From: Polaromonas sp. AER18D-145
Lineage (GTDB): Bacteria; Pseudomonadota; Gammaproteobacteria; Burkholderiales; Burkholderiaceae_C
Direction of reading: 5' to 3'
Assembly: GCF_002379095.1 (NCBI RefSeq)
Contig: NZ_NBZV01000010.1
Location: forward strand, 1 to 64,000
DNA length: 64,000 bases
Positions 58,118-64,000 of this stretch are shown piece after piece. Position numbers and translations under genes: made by a program. Positions within the stretch are counted from its first letter, which is position 1; each line of letters starts with the position of its first letter. The notes under the pieces were generated by a model. It searched no databases. It saw nothing but the letters and a program-made list of their open reading frames with translations, and was not told the origin of the DNA.

Positions 58118-60312
58118 ACCGGTTGGTACTTTTTGATCGCGGCCTTGACCTCATCGCTGAGCACAAAACCCGGGCCATACTGGGCAGCCAGTTCGCCGGC
58201 GCGCTGCACAAACGCGTCCACGCCCATGCTGTAGATGAACTGCATCGCGCCGCCGGTCCAGGCAGGAAAGCCGATGCCGAAGATGGAGCCGATGTTGGCG
58301 TCGTGCACGCTGGTCAGCACGTTTTCGCTGAGGCAACGCGCGGTTTCCACGGCCTGGCGGTACAGCAGCCGGTCCTTGAGGTCGGTGATGGCCCAGGCCG
58401 TGCCGGGCTTTTCGAACAGGGGCTTGAGTTCGGGCCACAGGGTTTTCTTCGCGCCTTTTTCCTCGGGGTAGTCGTAGAAGCCGGCGCCCGCGGCCCGGCC
58501 ATTGCGGTCGAACTCCTTGACCATGCGCTCGACGATCAACTCGCCCGGCGTGGCGATGTAGGTCTTGCCTTCGGCCACATAGTCGGCGCGGGTCTGGTCC
58601 AGCACATGCACGCTCAGTGACAGCGCGGTTTCGTCGAGCACGGCGAGCGGGCCCACCGGCATGCCGCACTGGATGCCGGCGTTTTCAATCGCCGCCGCAG
58701 GAATGCCTTCGCCCAACATGGCCGCGCCTTCCATCACAAAGGTGCCGAAAGTGCGGCTGGTGTAAAAGCCGCGCGAGTCGTTCACCACAATCGGAATCTT
58801 GCCGAGGGCCTGCACGTAGTCGAAGGCACGCGCCACGGTGTCATCGTCGGTCTGCTTGCCGCGGATGATCTCGACCAGTTTCATCTTGTCGACCGGGCTG
58901 AAAAAGTGGATGCCGATGAACTTGTCCGGATGCGCGCTGGCCGTGGCCAGCCCGCTGATCGGCAGAGTGGAGGTGTTGGACGCAAAAAAGCCGCCGGGCG
59001 CCAGCAACGGCTCGGCTTCCTGCGTGACCTTGGCTTTCAGGTCACGGCGTTCGAACACCGCTTCGATGATCAGCTCGCAGCCGGCCAGGTCGGCCACCTT
59101 GTCGGTGGCCTGGATGCGCGCGAGCAGCGCGGCCTGCTCCAGCGCACTCATGCGGCCCTTGTCCACGCGTGACTGCGTGAGTTTGGCGCTGTAGGCTTTG
59201 CCGGCGACAGCCTTGTCGTGGCTGACGTCCTTGAGCACGGTGCTGATGCCGCGGCTGGCCTGGGCGTAGGCAATGCCCGCGCCCATCATGCCGGCGCCGA
59301 GCAGGCCGACCTTTTGCGGCTTCCACTTTTCCGATCGTCCTGAGCCGCCTGTCCTGAGCTCCGTCGAAGGGGTCGAAGGGGTGGGACGCGAGCGGCCCGA
59401 CTTGATCGCGTTCATGTTGAAGAAGAAGGTGTTGATCATGTTCTTGGCCACAGGGCTGACGATCAGCCTGGCCAGGTAACGCGATTCGATGCGCAGCGCG
59501 GTGTCGAAATCGACCTGCGCGCCCTCGACCATGGCGGCCAGCGCGTATTCGGGAGCCGGGTACAGGCCGCGTGTTTTCTGCTTGAGCACGGCCGGCGCCA
59601 CGGCCAGCATGCCGGCGATCTTGGGGTTGGTCGGCGTGCCGCCAGGCATCTTGTAGTTCTTGTCGTCCCAGGGATGGTGCGCCGGGGCGGCGGCGCCATC
59701 ATGCGTCGCGATCCAGGCCAGCGCCGCAGGGCGCAGCGCGGCGGCATCCGGCACCAGCTCATGCACCAGGCCGAGTTCCAGCGCTTCATGCGGGTTGAAC
59801 AGCTTGCTTTCCAGAATATAAGGCTGCGCGCCCATCAGGCCGAGCAGCCGCGTCATCTTGGTGATGCCGCTGGCGCCGGGAATCAGGCCAAGCGTGATTT
59901 CGGGCAGGCCGAACTGGATCTTTTTGTCATCAACCGCGATGCGGTAATGACCGACCAGTGCCACTTCCCAGCCACCGCCGAGCGCCGTGCCGTTGAGGCA
60001 GCTGACCACCGGTTTGCCCAGGGTTTCCAGCGTGCGGAAGTTCTTCTTGGTCTGCTCGATTTCGTGGAAGACCTGGGGCGCGTCCGCGGCCTGAAGCCGC
60101 ATCGTGGCCTTGAGGTCGGCGCCGGCAAAGAAGGTGCTTTTGTTGGACGCCAGCACGATGCCGCGAATCACTTCCTTGTCTTTCACGACCTGTGCGGTGG
60201 CTTCGGTCAGGTCTTTCTGCCACTGCGCGCACATGGTGTTGACCGGTGAGCCTTCCTCATCGAAGGTGAGGGTGGCAATGCCGTCGGCCAGTTCGTATTG
60301 GATGGTTTTCAT
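58111..60312 (-). CDS. FadB/FadJ-type enoyl-CoA hydratase/3-hydroxyacyl-CoA dehydrogenase
   Basis: A 733-residue two-function enzyme. The crotonase part (1-~300) has AGADLKATMRLQ, NGTALGGGWEVAL and LPEITLGLIPGASG; the NAD domain begins at about 337 with VGLLGAGMMGAGIAYAQ, and the C-terminal domain has GFYTSRTFGTFVMEGAAMLGE. It works in fatty-acid or ring-derived acid beta-oxidation. The linker between the two parts (about residues 310-325) is coded by a degenerate REP copy. The start 60312 is chosen; in-frame codons further up belong to the REP in the gap. Confidence 0.92.
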   Translation of the reverse strand: MKTIQYELADGIATLTFDEEGSPVNTMCAQWQKDLTEATAQVVKDKEVIRGIVLASNKSTFFAGADLKATMRLQAADAPQVFHEIEQTKKNFRTLETLGKPVVSCLNGTALGGGWEVALVGHYRIAVDDKKIQFGLPEITLGLIPGASGITKMTRLLGLMGAQPYILESKLFNPHEALELGLVHELVPDAAALRPAALAWIATHDGAAAPAHHPWDDKNYKMPGGTPTNPKIAGMLAVAPAVLKQKTRGLYPAPEYALAAMVEGAQVDFDTALRIESRYLARLIVSPVAKNMINTFFFNMNAIKSGRSRPTPSTPSTELRTGGSGRSEKWKPQKVGLLGAGMMGAGIAYAQASRGISTVLKDVSHDKAVAGKAYSAKLTQSRVDKGRMSALEQAALLARIQATDKVADLAGCELIIEAVFERRDLKAKVTQEAEPLLAPGGFFASNTSTLPISGLATASAHPDKFIGIHFFSPVDKMKLVEIIRGKQTDDDTVARAFDYVQALGKIPIVVNDSRGFYTSRTFGTFVMEGAAMLGEGIPAAAIENAGIQCGMPVGPLAVLDETALSLSVHVLDQTRADYVAEGKTYIATPGELIVERMVKEFDRNGRAAGAGFYDYPEEKGAKKTLWPELKPLFEKPGTAWAITDLKDRLLYRQAVETARCLSENVLTSVHDANIGSIFGIGFPAWTGGAMQFIYSMGVDAFVQRAGELAAQYGPGFVLSDEVKAAIKKYQPVY
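59343..59385. repeat. Degenerate REP copy inside the FadB-type gene
   Basis: CCTGAGCCGCCTGTCCTGAG, then CTCCGTCGAAGGGGTCGAAG. It reads in frame in the linker (TPSTPSTELRTGGSG). It resembles the REP at 48289 and 60320. Confidence 0.5.
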
Positions 60313-60319
60313 TTCTTCT

Positions 60320-60392
60320 CCGTTCGCCCCGAGCTTGTCGAAGGGCATTTGCGATGTCTATGAAAGGGCTTCGACAAGCTCAGCCCGAACGG
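60320..60392. repeat. REP-like inverted repeat between thiolase and FadB-type genes
   Basis: CCGTTCGCCCCGAGCTTGTC and AAGGGC at 60320-60346 pair with GGGCTTCGACAAGCTCAGCC and CGAACGG at 60366-60392 across an 18-base spacer. It sits in the gap of the thiolase-fadB operon, where a stem-loop could affect mRNA stability. Confidence 0.75.
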
Positions 60393-60394
60393 CA

Positions 60395-61600
60395 TTAAAT
60401 TCTCTCGACAATCGTTGCAATGCCCATGCCGCCGCCCACACACAGCGTGGCCAGGCCGTAGCGCAGCTTGCGCCGGTGCAGCTCGTCGATCAGGGTGCCG
60501 AGGATCATGGCGCCGGTGGCGCCCAGCGGGTGGCCCATGGCGATCGCGCCGCCGTTGACGTTGACCTTGTCGTGCGGCACCTTCATCTCTTTCATGAAAC
60601 GCATCACCACCGCTGCAAAGGCTTCGTTGACTTCAAACAGGTCGATCTGGTCTATGCTCAAGCCGGCCTTGGCCAGCGCCTTGCGCGCTGCCGGCATGGG
60701 GCCGGTCAGCATGATGGTCGGGTCGGCACCGCTGAGTGCGGCCGCGACAATGCGGGCCCGCGGCGTGAGGCCATGGATTTTTCCGGCGGCTTCGGAGCCG
60801 ACTAGCACCGCTGCAGCACCATCCACGATGCCCGAGGAATTGCCGGCGTGGTGCACATGGTGGATGCGCTCGACCTGCGGGTAACGCGTCAGGGCCACCT
60901 GGTCAAAACCCATGCCGCCCATCTGTTCAAACGCCGGCCGGAGCGAGGCCAGGCCTTCCAGGGTGGTGTGCGGCTTGATGAATTCGTCCTGCGCCAGGAT
61001 GGTCTGGTCAAGAAAGTCTTTCACCGGCACAACCGAGCGGTCGAAATAGCCGGCTGCGCGGGCCTGGGTCGCGCGTTTCTGGCTCTCCAGTGCAAAAGCG
61101 TCGACATCGGCGCGGCTGAAACCTTCGATCGTGGCTATCAGGTCGGCACCTATGCCTTGCGGCACAAAGGCGGTGGCGCTGTTGGTCTCCGGGTCCTGTG
61201 CCCAGGCGCCGCCGTCCGAACCGATGGGCACGCGGCTCATGCTTTCGACGCCACCGGCCACCACCAGGTCTTCCCAGCCCGAACGCACCTTCTGCGCGGC
61301 CAGGTTCACGGCTTCCAGGCCGGAGGCGCAAAAACGGTTGATCTGCACGCCCGAGGCGCGGAAGTCCCAGCCGGCTTTCAGTGCGGCGACCTTGGCGATG
61401 ACGGAGCCCTGCTCGCCAATCGGCGAGACCACACCCATCACCACATCATCGACGTGCGCCGTGTCAAAGCCATTGCGGCGCTGCAGCTCGGTCAGCACGC
61501 CGGCCAGCAGGTTGACCGGCTTGACCTCGTACAGGCTGCCGTCCTTTTTGCCTTTGCCGCGCGGTGTACGGATGGCGTCGTAAATGAATGCTTCGGTCAT
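60395..61600 (-). CDS. Acetyl-CoA C-acyltransferase (thiolase)
   Basis: A 401-residue degradative thiolase. Active residues: C91 in [13 protein letters not shown]357 in [15 protein letters not shown], and C387 in CVGGGMGIA. It cleaves 3-ketoacyl-CoA to acetyl-CoA plus a shorter acyl-CoA, the last step of beta-oxidation. Upstream of the FadB-type gene on the same strand, so the pair forms a fadAB-like operon. Confidence 0.93.
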   Translation of the reverse strand: MTEAFIYDAIRTPRGKGKKDGSLYEVKPVNLLAGVLTELQRRNGFDTAHVDDVVMGVVSPIGEQGSVIAKVAALKAGWDFRASGVQINRFCASGLEAVNLAAQKVRSGWEDLVVAGGVESMSRVPIGSDGGAWAQDPETNSATAFVPQGIGADLIATIEGFSRADVDAFALESQKRATQARAAGYFDRSVVPVKDFLDQTILAQDEFIKPHTTLEGLASLRPAFEQMGGMGFDQVALTRYPQVERIHHVHHAGNSSGIVDGAAAVLVGSEAAGKIHGLTPRARIVAAALSGADPTIMLTGPMPAARKALAKAGLSIDQIDLFEVNEAFAAVVMRFMKEMKVPHDKVNVNGGAIAMGHPLGATGAMILGTLIDELHRRKLRYGLATLCVGGGMGIATIVERI

Positions 61601-61749
61601 GGGGTGCTCCCGGGGTGGTTCATGGATCCCGGATCAGGTCCGGGACGACAGCGAAAGAGGCTTCGTGTGGAGTATATTCATTTCACCAAGCAAACGCTTT
61701 GCATAAATCAGCATCCCGCTGCCTTTTATTTCATCCAACAGGTGACCCG

Positions 61750-62919
61750 ATGATCGAACGCACACTCTTCAGCAGTGACCACGAGGCCTTTCGCGACAGC
61801 TTTCGCCGCTTCATGGACAAGGAAATTGCCCCTTTCCACGCGCAGTGGGAGGACCAGGGTTATGTGGACCGCGCGGTCTGGAACAAGGCCGGGGAAAACG
61901 GCTTCCTGTGCATGACCATGCCCGAGGAATACGGCGGTGCCGGCGCCGACAAGCTGTATTCCGTGGTGCAGATGGAAGAGCTCAGCACTGCGGGCTTCTC
62001 GGGCATTGGCTACGGCCTGCACAGCGAGATCGTGGCGCCTTACCTGCTGCATTACGGCACCGAGGCGCAGAAGAAAAAATACCTGCCCAAACTCGCCAGC
62101 GGCGAGATGGTGGGGGCGATTGCCATGAGCGAGCCGGCGGCCGGCTCCGATTTGCAGGGCGTCAAGTCCACGGCGATCCAGCAGGCCGACGGCAGCTACC
62201 TGCTCAATGGCAGCAAGACCTTCATCACCAACGGCTGGCATGCCGACCTGGTGATCGTGGTGGCCAAGACCAATCCCGCGGCCGGCGCCAAGGGCACCAG
62301 CCTGCTGCTGGTCGAACGCGGCATGCCCGGTTTTGCGGTGGGCAAACGCCTGAAAAAGCTGGGCTTGAAGGCGCAGGACACCTCGGAGCTGTTTTTTGAC
62401 AATGTGCGTGTTCCCGCGGAGAACCTGCTGGGTGGCGCGGTCCAGGAAAACCGTGGCTTTGTCTGCCTGATGGAACAACTGCCCTGGGAACGGCTGCAGA
62501 TCGCGATCGGTGCGGTCGCTGCGGCCCAGGCGGCGATCGGCTGGACGGTCGACTACGTGAAGGAGCGCAAGGTTTTCGGCCAGCCGGTGGCCAGCTACCA
62601 GAACACACGTTACACCCTGGCCGAACTGCAGACCGAAGTGCAGGTGGCACGCGTGTTTGTCGACAAATGCACCGAATTGCTCGCCGATGACAAGCTCGAC
62701 ACCGCAACGGCCAGCATGGCCAAGTACTGGTGCTCGGACCTGCAGTGCAAGGTGATGGACGAGTGTGTGCAGCTTTTCGGCGGCTACGGCTACATGTGGG
62801 AGTACCCGATCACCCGGGCCTATGCCGACGCACGTGTGCAGCGCATCTATGGCGGCACCAACGAGATCATGAAGGAAGTGATCACGCGGGCCATGGGCCT
62901 GGGTGCCAAGCCGTCCTGA
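61750..62919 (+). CDS. Acyl-CoA dehydrogenase
   Basis: A 389-residue flavin enzyme doing the first beta-oxidation step. The signature AIAMSEPAAGSDLQGVKS (about 120-137), GSKTFITNGWHADLVIV and the catalytic E372 in YGGTNEIMKEV are all present. The start at 61750 is set on the family N-terminus (ERTLFSSDHEAFRDSFRRF); the frame open upstream covers the promoter region. It is divergent from the thiolase, so the two may share control. Confidence 0.93.
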   Translation: MIERTLFSSDHEAFRDSFRRFMDKEIAPFHAQWEDQGYVDRAVWNKAGENGFLCMTMPEEYGGAGADKLYSVVQMEELSTAGFSGIGYGLHSEIVAPYLLHYGTEAQKKKYLPKLASGEMVGAIAMSEPAAGSDLQGVKSTAIQQADGSYLLNGSKTFITNGWHADLVIVVAKTNPAAGAKGTSLLLVERGMPGFAVGKRLKKLGLKAQDTSELFFDNVRVPAENLLGGAVQENRGFVCLMEQLPWERLQIAIGAVAAAQAAIGWTVDYVKERKVFGQPVASYQNTRYTLAELQTEVQVARVFVDKCTELLADDKLDTATASMAKYWCSDLQCKVMDECVQLFGGYGYMWEYPITRAYADARVQRIYGGTNEIMKEVITRAMGLGAKPS

Positions 62920-62934
62920 CGGCACCGCCCGGGC

Positions 62935-62974
62935 AAAAAAAAGGGTTCCGGGACAATCCCGGAACCCTTTTTTT
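62935..62974. terminator. Bidirectional Rho-independent terminator
   Basis: GGGTTCCGGGA, CAA, TCCCGGAACCC is an 11-base-pair perfect stem with a three-base loop, flanked by a run of A on one side and seven T on the other. It ends both the acyl-CoA dehydrogenase (+) and the OmpA-like gene (-). Confidence 0.92.
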
Positions 62975-62988
62975 GGGGTCAACCCCGC

Positions 62989-64000
62989 TTAGTTGACGCG
63001 GCGCTCGATGACGATTTCCTCGACTTCAACACGGCGGTTGGGCGCCAGGCAATTGATCAGGTCCGCGCGTTTGCGGTCATTGCAGGTGACGACCGGGTTG
63101 GTTTCACCCTTGCCGACGGCTGTCAGGCGGTTGGCTGCCACACCCTTGCTGGTCAGGTAGTTGCGCACGGCTTCGGCGCGTTGCTGCGACAGCTTCTGGT
63201 TGTAGGCGTCCGAACCCAGACGGTCGGTGTAGCCGGTGACGGTGACATTGCCGCTGTACTGGCCGGCCCCCAGCACCTGCGCAATCTCGTCGAGCTTGGT
63301 CTGCGGCATGCGCAACTGGGCGCTGTCGAAGGCAAACAGCTCGGTGGCGGACAGGGTCACACGCTCGAACCGTGCCGGCGCGGCGGCCGGAGGAGGAGGA
63401 GGCGGGGGTGCCACGACAGGCGCCGGTGCCGGCGGTGGCGTGTACTGGGCCACCTGGGTGCGCACGGGCTTGTCGAAGTAGTAGCTCAGGCCGAAGTTGA
63501 GCGAATTGGTCGTGAGGTGGTCGGCGCCGAAGGTGTTGTGGCGAACATAAGCGCGGCTGCGGCGCAGGTCGGCCTGCATGAACCACTGCTCGGACAGGGC
63601 CACCTGGAAGCCGGCGCCCAGGCTCAGGTAAGGCGAGGTGGCACTGGCGGTAGGCAGTTTGTCACGTTGCGCGCCAATCCCTGCGAGCAGGAAAGGGCGG
63701 AAGTTGCTGCGGTTGAACATGTACAGCGCATCGACGCCCAGCGTGGCCTGTTCGTAACGGATCCCGTTCTGGGTGGACCGGCCCAGCGTGCCGCCCCCCT
63801 GGATGTCCCATGACGGCGACACCGCTTTACCGAGGCGCAGGCCCAGCGCATTGAAATTTTTGCCGCCATTGAATCGGTCATCAGGATCCACCACGCTGAT
63901 GCTGGGCATGATGTAGGTTGACGGGTTGTCAACCATCTGGGCCATCAGCAATGCCGGGCTCATGCAGGCAAGCGCAGCTGCGGCGGCAGAAAAGGTTCTG
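62989..64000 (-). CDS. OmpA-family outer-membrane protein (5' end beyond window)
   Basis: At least 337 residues, with the start outside the window: codons upstream of the ATG at 63963 read RTFSAAAAALAC in frame, which looks like a signal peptide ending at LLMAQ. An eight-strand N-terminal beta-barrel (about 20-190) is followed by a Pro/Ala-rich linker (PPPAPAPVVAPPPPPPP) and a C-terminal OmpA peptidoglycan-binding domain (LFAFDSAQL, VTVTGYTDRLGSDAYNQKLS, RAEAVRNYL, GETNPVV). It links the outer membrane to the cell wall. Confidence 0.9.
   Translation of the reverse strand, partial: RTFSAAAAALACMSPALLMAQMVDNPSTYIMPSISVVDPDDRFNGGKNFNALGLRLGKAVSPSWDIQGGGTLGRSTQNGIRYEQATLGVDALYMFNRSNFRPFLLAGIGAQRDKLPTASATSPYLSLGAGFQVALSEQWFMQADLRRSRAYVRHNTFGADHLTTNSLNFGLSYYFDKPVRTQVAQYTPPPAPAPVVAPPPPPPPAAAPARFERVTLSATELFAFDSAQLRMPQTKLDEIAQVLGAGQYSGNVTVTGYTDRLGSDAYNQKLSQQRAEAVRNYLTSKGVAANRLTAVGKGETNPVVTCNDRKRADLINCLAPNRRVEVEEIVIERRVN

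Overview
The window is chromosomal DNA, GC-rich and densely coded, from a betaproteobacterium, most likely the family Comamonadaceae (Polaromonas, Rhodoferax or Variovorax-like). The evidence is the gene chain ndk-rlmN-pilF-rodZ-ispG-hisS-yfgM-bamB-der-hfq-hflX-hflK-hflC-DUF2065-hisZ-purA, which is the usual Burkholderiales arrangement, and dispersed small repeats that I recall as typical of this family. No rRNA, tRNA, CRISPR array or prophage was recognised.

Layout. 1-10.4 kb is accessory in character: the end of an IS30-type transposase, small housekeeping or hypothetical genes, an encapsulin-type ferritin without its shell, a GlcG-like secreted protein, an acrylyl-CoA reductase/propionyl-CoA synthetase pair, then a two-gene secretion unit (Slam/DUF560 outer-membrane protein and a FecR-domain protein with a TbpB-type barrel at its end). 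Next to it lies the scar of a deleted sulfur-oxidation (sox) locus, an ArsR regulator fragment joined directly to the last third of soxB. 10.6-18.1 kb is the 2-oxoglutarate dehydrogenase operon (sucA, sucB, lpdA) followed by zapE and a coiled-coil exported protein. 18.1-23.0 kb holds a PP2C phosphatase, a DinG/YoaA helicase, and bamD divergent from rluD. 23.1-43.9 kb is a long + strand housekeeping run: scpB, rluB, ndk, rlmN, pilF, rodZ, ispG, hisS, yfgM, bamB, der, hfq, hflX, hflKC, hisZ, purA, a phosphoribosyltransferase and metC. 44-49 kb carries mnmH, tesA/ybbA (divergent), a broken class III nucleotide cyclase gene and rlmB. 49.3-52.9 kb is a minus-strand accessory block: split chromate transporter, EamA permease, a MarR-GNAT fusion and a MarR regulator. 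52.9-62.9 kb is a catabolic island: flavin reductase, a NicX-like ring-cleavage dioxygenase, an alpha/beta hydrolase, acyl-CoA dehydrogenase and acyl-CoA ligase on the + strand, facing a thiolase and FadB-type enzyme on the - strand, then another acyl-CoA dehydrogenase. An OmpA-family porin runs off the right edge.

How the genes work together. Outer-membrane assembly is well represented (bamB, bamD, Slam-like protein, OmpA). The 53-63 kb island reads as opening of a ring by a NicX-type enzyme, hydrolysis, CoA activation and beta-oxidation under MarR control; the substrate is unknown. The most striking non-coding signal is a degenerate dispersed repeat present in ten copies: five sit in the gaps between convergent gene pairs, and five lie inside open reading frames without breaking them, one forming the hydrophobic core of the BamB signal peptide.
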